Shown here: positions 9,580-17,280 of the stretch, in pieces
Numbering within the stretch: the stretch's first letter is position 1
Layout: the number at the start of each line of letters is the position of its first letter
Source: Lentisphaerae bacterium GWF2_50_93
GTDB taxonomy: Bacteria > Verrucomicrobiota > Lentisphaeria > Victivallales > GWF2-50-93
Reading direction: 5' to 3'
Assembly: GCA_001804815.1 (NCBI GenBank)
Contig: MHBI01000099.1
Span: 1-64,000 of the forward strand
DNA: 64,000 nt
Translations under genes and position numbers: made by a program
Notes under the pieces: model-generated
Told to the model about the DNA's origin: nothing
The model's input: the letters and a program-made list of their open reading frames with translations, nothing else
The model's database searches: none

Positions 9580-10200
9580 CTATCTTTTGGGTTCGGTATT
9601 GTTAATGCTTCTATCATATTCATCGGATATAGCCTTCCCAAGTTTTAACATGTCTATTTTTGGAACAACTGTTCCTGTATTAACATGATTACTGCAGGAA
9701 ACCCAAATGCAATATTTGCTGTCAGAGGTTGAAAACAATAGAGACATCATTCCGCCACCCCAAGCAAACCATCCGAAGCTATATGCTCTTGAACCTATTC
9801 CTTTAATTTCTTTAAAGGCTAATTCCTTCTTGACTTCATCTGTGTACGTTGATTTAATCTCGTCGTTTTCTTTAATCTTATCAATGAGCTCAATACATGC
9901 TTCAGAAAGTTTTTTAGCATCAGTCAGAAATTTCTCGTTAAAATATGTCTCCATATTAGAAATGGTTATGGTATACCTGTAATAGGAGTTATTGTCTTTG
10001 TTTATTGTGTCTGAATAAAAATCATAATTTATCCGAAGCTCTTCTTTAGTGTTGTTGGTTAATCTTTTGTATTTATATGGTTCTTCAAGAAATTTATCTA
10101 AGAATTTATCCCCCATGCTATTTTCAAAATAATCAAAAGTTGCACCTACCCCCGAAAGGGATATAATGTTGATAAGAATAAAAGTAATAATTGTTTTCAT
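9580..10200 (-). CDS. orphan secreted protein, unknown function
   Basis: 206 residues with a short signal peptide (MKTIITFILINIISLSG, then polar sequence from about residue 22). No family recognised. The rest is Lys/Glu/Asn-rich and alternates predicted helix and strand; there is no membrane segment after the signal. The gene is visibly richer in A and T than its neighbours and points against them, sitting between the ketoreductase and ketosynthase genes. This suggests a later insertion rather than a member of the cluster. Confidence 0.55.
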   Translation of the reverse strand: MKTIITFILINIISLSGVGATFDYFENSMGDKFLDKFLEEPYKYKRLTNNTKEELRINYDFYSDTINKDNNSYYRYTITISNMETYFNEKFLTDAKKLSEACIELIDKIKENDEIKSTYTDEVKKELAFKEIKGIGSRAYSFGWFAWGGGMMSLLFSTSDSKYCIWVSCSNHVNTGTVVPKIDMLKLGKAISDEYDRSINNTEPKR

Positions 10201-10459
10201 GGCACCGAACTGTTATTAGGAGGAATTCCTCTCTTTATGGGAAACCTAATATTACCATATCATACAAGATCGGTCGCGGCAAGCGCGACCCTCCACGGCT
10301 ACGCCGTTTTTAGCTCAATTATCCGCTGTGGCGGATGGGGTGACGTCGTTTTGACTTCGGCAAGCATCGCTTTGCTCAGCTAAGCGACGTCCGTGGTCTG
10401 AAATTTGGAATTTGAATAGTTGGGGATTGAATAAGGTTGCTTACGCTGAAAGCGTCTAG
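10201..10459. repeat. intergenic repeat field upstream of the ketosynthase
   Basis: No gene is seen here. A GGAGGGTCGCGC-type hairpin occupies 10272-10294 (minus strand reading) and ACGGCTACGCCGT follows at 10295. Around 10340-10390 GACGTCG and its complement CGACGTC flank a 40-base centre. The first hairpin is nearly the same as one inside the GT2 gene at 15986-16008. Confidence 0.5.
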
Positions 10460-10642
10460 TAATGAAGCCTATGGTTTCAACCATAGGTAAAATGATTGAT
10501 AATATTTCGTCCTGAAGGGACGGGGTAGAACAAAGTTGAGGGAGCGCAAAAGAATGAGTTATGCCTTGGAGAATACCTCCGTCCCTTCAAGACGGATGAA
10601 ACTTCTGTAAATTTCCTGTGGTTGAAACCACAGGCTTCATTA
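10460..10642. repeat. long imperfect inverted repeat (MITE-like)
   Basis: Two arms of about 64 bases (10460-10523 and 10578-10642) are inverted copies of each other, each starting TAATGAAGCCTRTGG and ending near CCTGAAGGGACGG or its variant, around a 55-base centre. Each arm has its own small hairpin. No open frame of note lies inside. The remainder to 10727 holds one more hairpin (ATCCCTTCGGGAT near 10647) and the ketosynthase ribosome-binding site AAGGAG. Confidence 0.6.
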
Positions 10643-10727
10643 CCCTATCCCTTCGGGATAAAGACAGAATTAAATTGTACTTTCATGCTCGAAATGCTAA
10701 ATTTCGAATGTTACCTAAGGAGTAATA

Positions 10728-12179
10728 ATGTCCGATACTTCAAAACGCGTCGTGGTTACCGGAATGGGAGTTATCACCCCGCTGGGAAATGACATCCAGA
10801 CCTTCTGGAACGCCTTGTGCGCTGGCAAGGACGGGCTAGGACAAATCACCAGCTGCAATCTCTCCGATTTTCCTGTCCAGCAGGGAGGCGAAGTTTCCAA
10901 GATACATTTACCGACCGAACTCCTCTCAAGGCTATCCACCGATGACCGTTCCCAGCATATGGTTGTCGCCGCCGTAAAGCAGGCTGTCGAGCAGGCAGGG
11001 CTTTCAGGTTTTGAAGAATGTAGGACAGGCGTCCCGCCTGTCGCTGAAAGACAGGCCAGAGGCCTGTCCTACACTGAAGAACATGGAGCAGGCGTCCCGC
11101 CTGTCGCTGAAAGACAGGCCAGAGGCCTGTCCTACACTGAAGAACATGGAGCAGGCGTCCCGCCTGTCGCTGAAAGACAGGCCAGAGGCCTGTCCTACAC
11201 TGAAGAACATGGAGCATGCGTCCCGCCTGTCGCTGAAAGACAGGCCAGAGGCCTGTCCTACACTGAAGAATATAAAACCGCAGTAGTGTTATCAACTAAT
11301 TTTGCCTCCGCCGGAACCCTCGACGGGGATCTCGGCCTCGACACTCCATGGACCAAAGGCAATCTGGGATTTGGAACAGCCGCCGATCTTGTGGCCGACA
11401 TATGGAGTTTGTCAGGCCCGAGAGCAACACTGTCACTGTCCTGTTCATCAGGAGCTGCGGCCATTGGATATGGTGCGGACTTGATCCGGAGCGGCCGTGC
11501 AGATTTCGTGATCGCCGGAGGATATGACGCCATCAGCCGTTTTGCCTGGGCAGGACTCAGCCTCTTGAGGACGATGACGGACGACAAGCTGCGTCCGTTT
11601 GACAAGAACCGTTCTGGCACGCTTTTCTCAGAGGGCGCTGGAATAGTAGTTCTAGAATCATACGAATCGGCCAAGCTGCGGAATTCGCATATACTGGCGG
11701 AACTCTGCGGATTCGGCTTCAACAATAATGCATATCATATGACCGCTCCTTCGAAGGACGGACAAGGGATTGCGGAAACGATGGAGATGGCGTTGAAGGA
11801 AGCCGGGATAAGTCCTGACATGGTCGATCATGTCAACACCCATGGGACCGGCACGCAGCTGAATGATTCTACTGAGACCGCGGCAATCAAGAAGGTGCTT
11901 GGAATGAACGCCTATGATGTGCCGATAACAAGCATCAAGTCCATGATCGGGCATCTGATGGGCGCCGCCGGCAGCGTGGAGGCGATTGCGTCAATCCTGA
12001 CCATCCTCAACGGCAAAATCCCTCCGACAATTAATTTGACGACGCCGGATCCGGAATGTGATCTGCCGATGCCTACTGCGGAAGCTCTTGAAGCGGATGT
12101 CGATGTCGTGATTTCCAACTCCTCAGGAATCGGCGGAAACAATGTTTCGCTGGTGTTCCGTAAAGCAGAAAAGGCTTGA
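10728..12179 (+). CDS. beta-ketoacyl-ACP synthase, catalytic (KS-alpha, FabF-like), with an in-frame repeat insertion
   Basis: 483 residues. Thiolase-fold ketosynthase with the complete Cys-His-His set: Cys239 (SLSCSSGA), His372 (NTHGTGT) and His409 (MIGHLMGAAG), plus the C-terminal SSGIGGNN motif. It would condense an acyl starter with malonyl-ACP. Residues about 95-179 are not ketosynthase: they are four 21-residue units (GVPPVAERQARGLSYTEE...) encoded by a tandem repeat. Removing them leaves about 399 residues, close to FabF, and the break falls where FabF has a loop between an early helix and the next strand. The start has AAGGAG six bases upstream. The following gene is a KS paralogue without catalytic residues, so this is likely the active half of a heterodimer. 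The insertion could be tolerated as a loop or could disable the enzyme; sequence alone does not decide. Confidence 0.85.
   Translation: MSDTSKRVVVTGMGVITPLGNDIQTFWNALCAGKDGLGQITSCNLSDFPVQQGGEVSKIHLPTELLSRLSTDDRSQHMVVAAVKQAVEQAGLSGFEECRTGVPPVAERQARGLSYTEEHGAGVPPVAERQARGLSYTEEHGAGVPPVAERQARGLSYTEEHGACVPPVAERQARGLSYTEEYKTAVVLSTNFASAGTLDGDLGLDTPWTKGNLGFGTAADLVADIWSLSGPRATLSLSCSSGAAAIGYGADLIRSGRADFVIAGGYDAISRFAWAGLSLLRTMTDDKLRPFDKNRSGTLFSEGAGIVVLESYESAKLRNSHILAELCGFGFNNNAYHMTAPSKDGQGIAETMEMALKEAGISPDMVDHVNTHGTGTQLNDSTETAAIKKVLGMNAYDVPITSIKSMIGHLMGAAGSVEAIASILTILNGKIPPTINLTTPDPECDLPMPTAEALEADVDVVISNSSGIGGNNVSLVFRKAEKA
11012..11263. repeat. four tandem 63-bp REPIN units inside the ketosynthase gene
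   Basis: Exactly 252 bases, four units of 63 bases, so the reading frame is kept. Each unit holds two hairpins (ACAGGCG/CGCCTGT and ACAGGCC/GGCCTGT) with GTCCTAC at the right end; unit 1 has GTAGGACAGG at the left, units 2-4 have ATGGAGCAGG. TGAAGAAY begins each unit and recurs after the last one. Related hairpins occur between genes at 23669, 23792 and 50793-50852. Confidence 0.9.
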
Positions 12180-12261
12180 CCACGAAACACACGAATGACA
12201 CGAAAAGGAACCAAGCTGATTGTAAAGATAAGAGAAAGGTTTGTGGTGGAGGCGAATTCGT

Positions 12262-12384
12262 TGGAGTTCAAACTTTAGTTTGTCTTGAATTTGTTGGTAG
12301 TAGCGCATGTTTGCGCGTTCTTCATCCGGAAGGAACGCCGGTCTCCAGGCCGGCTCTTGATGCCGACCTGGAGACCGGCGCCCC
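12262..12384. repeat. two REPIN-like elements in the KS-alpha/KS-beta gap
   Basis: 12262-12321 has GGAG with a CAAAC-TTTA-GTTTG hairpin, then GTAGTAGCGC with a GCGCA hairpin. 12336-12384 has two GC-rich hairpins built on GCCGGTCTCCAGG and its complement. Just before, at 12179-12210, is a CACGAAACACACGAATG phrase. Short open frames here are read through repeat sequence and are not genes. Confidence 0.65.
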
Positions 12385-12433
12385 TTGTATGGGAAAGCAT
12401 GCAAAAAAGAATTATGAATAGACAGGTAGAAAT

Positions 12434-13627
12434 ATGAAACGCGTGGTAATTACAGCTGCAGGTCCTGTGACCGCGATTGGCATCGGACAGGAATGCTTTA
12501 CGGAAGGCATCCTTGAAGGCGGGAGCGGGATCATGGAGATCGCCGCGTTCGAACATGGAAAATATGATGCCCATGTTGCAGCCGCAGTCGAAGATTTCGA
12601 TGTCAAGGATTTCCTGCCGACACCTAAGAACTATCTTGACAGGAATACTGAGCTGTCATTCGGCGCCTTCAGCCTGGCGCTCAAGGCAAGCGGCATCGAT
12701 CTTGCAAAGACGGACAAGTCGGAACTGGCATTGATCTGGAGTACCGCTTTCGGCGGGACTGACACCATGAACCTTTTCTATTCCGATGTCCAGAAGAAAG
12801 GCCCGCGTTTCGGGAAACCCATCCTGTTTCCTCACACCTATTCAAATACGGCAATAAGCATGCTGAGCATTGAATATAAGTTGAACGGTCCGCATATGAA
12901 CTTCGTTTCCGGATGGACCGCTTCAGGCCAGGCATTGGCATACGGATATGACCTGGTCGCATCGGGACGTGTTCCAGTCGCATTTGTCGGAGGAGCTGAG
13001 TCCTTCAATGAAACCGTATTCCGTTTCCAATCATCCCAGAAAATCCTTTCTCCTGGCGCTGACGAAACGGCATGCGTGCCTTTTGGCAGGACTGCAGACG
13101 GGACTGTGATGGGAGAGGGGGCCGGAATGCTTGTGCTGGAAGATATGGAGCATGCTTTGAAACGCGGAGCGAATATTCTTGCTGAAATTACCGGTGCCGG
13201 TATTGCAGGCAGTCCCGGAGGCTTGAAAGCTGCTGCTGTTGAAGACGCCATGTCAAAGGCGATTGGAAACCTCAATGCCACCGATATTGATTGTGTGCTT
13301 GCCAGCGCCAATGGCATTCCGCATATGGACAAGGCCGAAGCAGTCGCCATTCAAAAAGTCTTCGGCGAGAATAAACTGACAACTACAATAAAGCCTCTGA
13401 TCGGCGAGACGTTCGGTGCAGCCGGAATCCTGCAGTTGCACGCGGCATTAAGCATGTTGGAGAGGCAGTTCGTTCCTGGAATAAAAGAGGAATCGAGAAT
13501 ACCCGAAGCTGAAAACCTGCAGATTCCTGACGAGGGATGTTCGAAAAATATGAAAACTGTCCTGCTGAACAATCTTGATCCGGCCGGAAATGCCGTCAGC
13601 CTGGTGATAAGGCAAGTAAAGCTATAA
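12434..13627 (+). CDS. ketosynthase paralogue without catalytic residues (KS-beta / chain-length-factor-like)
   Basis: 397 residues of ketosynthase fold aligning along its length with the preceding gene. All three catalytic positions are changed: the Cys position is Trp161 (SGWTASGQ), the first His is Ser291, and the second His is Glu325 (IGETFGAAG). Structural motifs such as GEGAGMLVLED are kept. Pairs of an active KS and a dead partner are known in type II polyketide and aryl-polyene synthases, where the dead subunit shapes chain length; that role is inferred here. The gene follows KS-alpha by 254 bases of repeat sequence. Alternatives are a decarboxylase-type KS or a decayed duplicate, but the even conservation of the fold argues against decay. 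Confidence 0.8.
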   Translation: MKRVVITAAGPVTAIGIGQECFTEGILEGGSGIMEIAAFEHGKYDAHVAAAVEDFDVKDFLPTPKNYLDRNTELSFGAFSLALKASGIDLAKTDKSELALIWSTAFGGTDTMNLFYSDVQKKGPRFGKPILFPHTYSNTAISMLSIEYKLNGPHMNFVSGWTASGQALAYGYDLVASGRVPVAFVGGAESFNETVFRFQSSQKILSPGADETACVPFGRTADGTVMGEGAGMLVLEDMEHALKRGANILAEITGAGIAGSPGGLKAAAVEDAMSKAIGNLNATDIDCVLASANGIPHMDKAEAVAIQKVFGENKLTTTIKPLIGETFGAAGILQLHAALSMLERQFVPGIKEESRIPEAENLQIPDEGCSKNMKTVLLNNLDPAGNAVSLVIRQVKL

Positions 13628-13974
13628 GAAACATCAAACACAGGGTTCACAGAGGAGAATTATCTGTGTGCTCAATACAAAACACAAGAGGAATTTAACT
13701 GTCTTGATTTCATAAAAAGTATGTCGGGTTTTAACCCGACGATTAATTGGCGGTTTAAAAACCGCCTTACTTTTAGAATGCAAATAGGATTAGTTGTTTA
13801 GAGGACACAGAGAACGTTGGTTTTCATGAAAACGAATAATGCCCTTTCTTATTGGTTAAATTGATAAAGGTTTGTCTCTGAGTCCTCTGTGGTTGAGTTT
13901 TAATGGATAATGTCACTTTCCGAAGAGTCTTTCCGATTTAGCAAAATTGATATTAAGATGTATTTTATCCCAAT
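13628..13974. repeat. repeat-bearing intergenic region before E1 alpha
   Basis: No gene seen. 13718-13771 is an AGTATG...CTTACT element with hairpins GTCGGGTT/AACCCGAC and GGCGGTTT/AAACCGCC. 13801-13896 holds a GAGGACACAGAG phrase and its inverted counterpart CTCTGAGTCCTCTGTG, and a perfect GTTTTCATGAAAAC palindrome lies at 13820-13833. No convincing promoter was identified. Confidence 0.6.
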
Positions 13975-14934
13975 ATGAATTCAAAATCAGACAAATTGAT
14001 CGATGACTACACGACAATGCTCCTGATCCGCTGTTTCGAGGAGACGGTGGATGAGCTGTTCACGACCGGCGTTGTTGCCGGAACAGTCCACACATGCGTC
14101 GGACAGGAGGCTGTCGCCGTCGGCGTAGCCAGCGCCCTGCAGAAAACCGATGTCGTTACCAGCAATCACCGCGGGCATGGTCATTTCATCGCCAAGGGCG
14201 GGGATATACGGCGGATGATGGCGGAAATGTTCGGGAAAGTCGATGGTTATTCTGGAGGCCGAGGCGGCAGCCAGCTGATGGCGGATTACTCCTTGGGTTT
14301 CATGGGTGGCAACGGAATTGTCGGCGGCAGCATTCCGCTGGCTGCCGGGATGGCTCTGCGATTCAAGCAGCAGAAAAAATTCAATGTCGCCGCCTGTTTT
14401 ATCGGTGACGGATCATTCAACCAGGGGACATTCCATGAGACTTTGAATATGGCGGCCCTTTGGAAGCTGCCGGTTCTCTTCCTATGTGAAAACAACCTAT
14501 ATGCAATGTCCACTCCAGTTGCGGAAGGGAATGGAAATACGGATTTCGCGGTAAGGGCCGCAAGCTATGGAATGCCTGGCGTCAGCATAGACGGCAATGA
14601 CTATTTCGCGGTCAGGGATACTGTCAGAGGATATGCCGGACTTGCCAGAAGCGGGGAGGGCCCGGCTTTCATTGAATTCAAGACATATCGGTTTTCCGGA
14701 CATTCCCGCGGCGACCAGCGCCTGTACCGGACACGCGAGGAGGAAAATTCGTGGAAGAGAAAAGGACCGCTGCGCCGCATGAAAAAATATCTTGTCGACA
14801 ATGACATAATGACTGATGCCGACGACCGTGAAATCAAAAAGGCTGTCAGGAAGAAAGTCCAGGAAGCCGTCAAGTTCTCCAAGACCAGCCCGTATCCCGA
14901 CAAGGGAACACTGCTTGAAGGAGTATACGCATGA
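13975..14934 (+). CDS. 2-oxoacid dehydrogenase E1 component, alpha subunit (pyruvate/acetoin dehydrogenase type)
   Basis: 319 residues, normal for the alpha subunit of heterotetrameric E1. The thiamine-diphosphate motif runs from Gly144 (GDGSFNQGTFHE) to the ENN at about 172-174. HRGHGH and GGRGGSQL loops, found in PDH, branched-chain and acetoin E1 alpha, are present, as is the phosphorylation-loop-like region with YRFSGHSRGD. The reaction is decarboxylation of a 2-oxoacid and reductive acylation of a lipoyl arm. It overlaps E1 beta by four bases. No complete E2 or E3 gene lies in the window; the only lipoyl carrier is the short protein at 8074-8592. The Shine-Dalgarno sequence is weak. Substrate class (pyruvate, branched-chain or other) is not clear. 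Confidence 0.9.
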   Translation: MNSKSDKLIDDYTTMLLIRCFEETVDELFTTGVVAGTVHTCVGQEAVAVGVASALQKTDVVTSNHRGHGHFIAKGGDIRRMMAEMFGKVDGYSGGRGGSQLMADYSLGFMGGNGIVGGSIPLAAGMALRFKQQKKFNVAACFIGDGSFNQGTFHETLNMAALWKLPVLFLCENNLYAMSTPVAEGNGNTDFAVRAASYGMPGVSIDGNDYFAVRDTVRGYAGLARSGEGPAFIEFKTYRFSGHSRGDQRLYRTREEENSWKRKGPLRRMKKYLVDNDIMTDADDREIKKAVRKKVQEAVKFSKTSPYPDKGTLLEGVYA

Positions 14935-15908
14935 CGATGACAAGCTACAGCGAAGCAATACGCCAGGCGATGACGGACTGCATGAAGCAGGATCCTGATG
15001 TGTTTCTGATGGGCGAGGACATAGGCGTATACGGCGGCGCATTCGGAGTGAGCCGAGGAATGCTGGCACAGTTCGGTCCGGAACGCATAATCAATACTCC
15101 GTTGTCCGAGGGAAGTTTTGTCGGAATGGCGGTTGGCGCGGCGCTCATGGGTGCAAGGCCGATCGTCGAAATCATGTTCATGGACTTCATCACACTGGCA
15201 GTGGACCAGCTTGTCAACCAGGCGGCGAAACTCCACTATGTCTACGGCAAGCAGGCAAGGTGTCCTCTGGTCATCCGCGCGGCCGGCGGTGCGGGACGGA
15301 ATTACGGGCCGACACATTCGCAGAACCTCGAAGCATGGTTCTGCCATACGCCCGGACTTAAAGTCGTCGCACCATCTTCCGTTGAAGACGCCTACACCAT
15401 GATGAAGGCGGCTATCTACGATGACAATCCTGTGATATTCCTCGAGCATAAACTTCTATATCCCATAAAGGAAGATTGCATCCTGGTGCCTGGAAAATCC
15501 AAGTTGCCAGGCCCGGTACGTCTTCAGCAGGGCGGCGATGTGACCATCGTGTCATATTCGTACATGACCTTTGAGGCCAGGATGGCTGCCCATATCCTGC
15601 AGAAGCAGGGGATTGCGGTTGACCTGATCGACTTGAGAACCCTCCACCCTCTGGACGAAACCATTATCCTGGAGTCGGTGAAGAATACAGGAAAGCTCCT
15701 GATCGTCGCAGAAGAACCGCGGTCATGCGGCATTTCCGCCGAGATCTCCTCCAGGATCTTTGAACAGGCATATGACTATATTGATGCTCCCGTTCGCAGG
15801 CTGACCATGCCGGACGTGCCGGTATCAGCAAGTCCTTCACTGGAAAAGGCGGCCATGCCGGACCGCGCGGCGATTGTGCGTGCAGTCCACGAACTGATGG
15901 GGAGTTAA
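14931..15908 (+). CDS. 2-oxoacid dehydrogenase E1 component, beta subunit
   Basis: 325 residues, full length for E1 beta. It has MGEDIGVYGGAFGVSRG near the N terminus, the conserved TPLSEGSFVGMAVGAA and FMDFI segments, and the C-terminal domain with DLRTLHPLDE and EEPRSCG. It forms the second half of the thiamine-dependent active site with the alpha subunit. The ATG lies within the ATGA overlap with E1 alpha, and its stop TAA touches the ATG of the GT2 gene, so E1 alpha, E1 beta and GT2 form a tight operon. Its end GATGGGGAG serves as the ribosome-binding site of the next gene. Confidence 0.9.
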   Translation: MTMTSYSEAIRQAMTDCMKQDPDVFLMGEDIGVYGGAFGVSRGMLAQFGPERIINTPLSEGSFVGMAVGAALMGARPIVEIMFMDFITLAVDQLVNQAAKLHYVYGKQARCPLVIRAAGGAGRNYGPTHSQNLEAWFCHTPGLKVVAPSSVEDAYTMMKAAIYDDNPVIFLEHKLLYPIKEDCILVPGKSKLPGPVRLQQGGDVTIVSYSYMTFEARMAAHILQKQGIAVDLIDLRTLHPLDETIILESVKNTGKLLIVAEEPRSCGISAEISSRIFEQAYDYIDAPVRRLTMPDVPVSASPSLEKAAMPDRAAIVRAVHELMGS

Positions 15909-16877
15909 ATGGGTGGAGCACCTGCAAAGCTTAAAATACCGGTCGGACAAGTCCGACCCTCCACGCCCGAAACGGGCGTAAAGATGGAGGGATGCGCTTG
16001 CCGCGTCCGTAATGCTGACCTGCCGAAAATATCCGTGGTGATCCTCTCGCACAACAAGATAGATTATACCCGGACATGCATCCACAGCCTGCTGGCCTCA
16101 GACTACCCAGACTGGGAACTCGTGATAATCGACAATGGTTCAAAGGACGGCACCGCCGAATGGCTGAAGAAATTCCGTGACGAGGCCGAAAACAAAAATG
16201 TACATGTGAAATTGATATTCAACTCCGGCAATATCGGCTGTTCGACAGCCAGAAACCAGGGGGTTGAAGCCGCAGCCGGTGAGATGATCGCATTTTGCGA
16301 CAATGATATCGCCTTGCGGAGCCGCAGCTGGTTGAAAGTCATGGCTGAGGATCTTCAGGCCCCTGACGTCGGCATGGTCGGCCCGAAAATCATCTACCCT
16401 TTTGATCCGTATGATATTCAATGCGCCGGAGCCGCCGTTACCAAGTCCGGACGGATCCAGTTCATCGGCCGCGGTGAAGGAAGAAATGAACCGGCCTACA
16501 ATGTCCGCAGGGAAGTGCAGTGCCTGATAAGCGCCTGCTGCATGACGAAAAAGTCCATCCTCGACAAGTTTGGCGGCTTCGATGAGATCTTCAATCCAGT
16601 GGAATATGAGGATATCGATTTGTGCTACCGCATCCGTTCGCATGGCTATAAGATCCTGTACGAGCCTGCCGTCGAGATGTATCACTTTGAAAGTGTCACG
16701 ACGGAAGGGACGCAAAGCCTGCCGAACACATATTTGATCGTAAAGCACAGCCTGGTATTCAAGGAACGCTGGAAGCATATGTTTGAAAAGGAGCAGGGTC
16801 CGTCCGAAGATGCCGCAAGATGGCGCCGTATTCCGCCGCGAAGGCTGGCTGACATAGGAAAACTGGAAATTAAGTAA
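15909..16877 (+). CDS. GT2-family glycosyltransferase with a repeat-derived N terminus
   Basis: 322 residues. From about residue 39 it is a typical GT-A glycosyltransferase: ISVVILSHNK, IIDNGSKDGT, the DND metal site (FCDNDI) and EYEDIDLCYRIR with YEPAVEMYHFES, resembling rhamnosyl-type transferases. The first 35 residues are encoded by palindromic repeats at 15941-16008 and are not part of the family. The ATG at 15909 abuts the E1 beta stop and has GGGGAG just upstream, which favours true translation of the extension; an internal ATG at 15984 (residue 26) is the alternative. The stop codon lies inside another repeat element. The context suggests it adds a sugar to the product of the acyl locus or to an associated polysaccharide. 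Confidence 0.8.
   Translation: MGGAPAKLKIPVGQVRPSTPETGVKMEGCACRVRNADLPKISVVILSHNKIDYTRTCIHSLLASDYPDWELVIIDNGSKDGTAEWLKKFRDEAENKNVHVKLIFNSGNIGCSTARNQGVEAAAGEMIAFCDNDIALRSRSWLKVMAEDLQAPDVGMVGPKIIYPFDPYDIQCAGAAVTKSGRIQFIGRGEGRNEPAYNVRREVQCLISACCMTKKSILDKFGGFDEIFNPVEYEDIDLCYRIRSHGYKILYEPAVEMYHFESVTTEGTQSLPNTYLIVKHSLVFKERWKHMFEKEQGPSEDAARWRRIPPRRLADIGKLEIK
15941..16008. repeat. REP-like hairpins inside the 5' end of the GT2 gene
   Basis: Three hairpins in a row: GGTCGGAC-AA-GTCCGACC followed by CTCC, CGCCCG-AAA-CGGGCG, and GGAGGGATGCGC with GCGTCC. The outer two carry the GGAG tetranucleotide in opposite orientation, so together they form a REPIN-like unit. The third matches the element at 10272-10294. 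Confidence 0.75.
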
Positions 16878-16925
16878 GACGGGTTTTAACCCGTCTATAA
16901 ACGTCGGGTTGAAACCCGACATACT
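16873..16925. repeat. AGTA-bounded REPIN overlapping the GT2 stop codon
   Basis: AGTAAGACGGG-TTTTAA-CCCGTC and GTCGGGTT-GAA-ACCCGAC hairpins ending CATACT. The TAA stop of the GT2 gene is part of the element's first bases. The element fills the gap before the ACP gene. Confidence 0.7.
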
Positions 16926-16942
16926 TAGGAAAGGATAACACC

Positions 16943-17194
16943 ATGGATGAGAACATTGAGCAACAGATAAAAGAGATGATCGTTGAACGGCTCTTCCTGA
17001 AGATAAAGCCCCAGGACATGGAGAACGACAAGGGCCTGATAGATGTCTACGGGATTGATTCGTTCAACATCATGGAGATCGTCGTCGGACTTGAAGAACT
17101 CTACGGGATAACCATAAAGCCCGGAGAATTCAAGCTGTCCAATTTCAAGACCGTGGGCACCATCGCCGAGTTTGTCCGATCCAAGAAGAAATAG
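16943..17194 (+). CDS. acyl carrier protein
   Basis: 83 residues, the usual ACP size, acidic and helical. The phosphopantetheine attachment serine is Ser40 in YGIDSFNIMEIV. A good Shine-Dalgarno sequence (AGGAAAGGA) precedes the ATG. It is placed between the GT2 gene and two alpha/beta hydrolases, each gap filled by a repeat element. It is the likely chain carrier for the ketosynthase pair and ketoreductase upstream. The partly divergent motif (IDSFN instead of the DSLD of FabD/FabF-type ACPs) suggests a specialised ACP and not the housekeeping one. ACP plus two such hydrolases is also an arrangement known from exosortase-A-associated polysaccharide loci. Confidence 0.9.
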   Translation: MDENIEQQIKEMIVERLFLKIKPQDMENDKGLIDVYGIDSFNIMEIVVGLEELYGITIKPGEFKLSNFKTVGTIAEFVRSKKK

Positions 17195-17204
17195 GGATTA
17201 AAAT

Positions 17205-17258
17205 AGTAGGGCGGTTTTTAAACCGCCAACTGTGTCGGGTTAAAACCCGACATGCTTA
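17205..17258. repeat. REPIN element between the ACP and hydrolase genes
   Basis: GTAGGGCGGTTT-TTA-AACCGCC and TGTCGGGTT-AA-AACCCGACA hairpins. It is the reverse arrangement of the element at 13718-13771. Confidence 0.75.
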
Positions 17259-17280
17259 GGAAAATATTCTGAAAGATCTC

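Noticed and set aside
11012..11263. Possible CRISPR-like direct repeats
   Set aside because: The four units are contiguous with no spacers and lie in a coding frame; each unit is a two-hairpin repeat.
11011..11286. Open frames in other phases and on the minus strand across the ketosynthase repeat array
   Set aside because: They are products of a stop-free 63-bp unit read in several frames; no ribosome-binding site or homology supports them.
12176..12421. Short plus-strand open frame between the two ketosynthase genes
   Set aside because: It runs through three known repeat phrases, and its sequence has no protein-like pattern.
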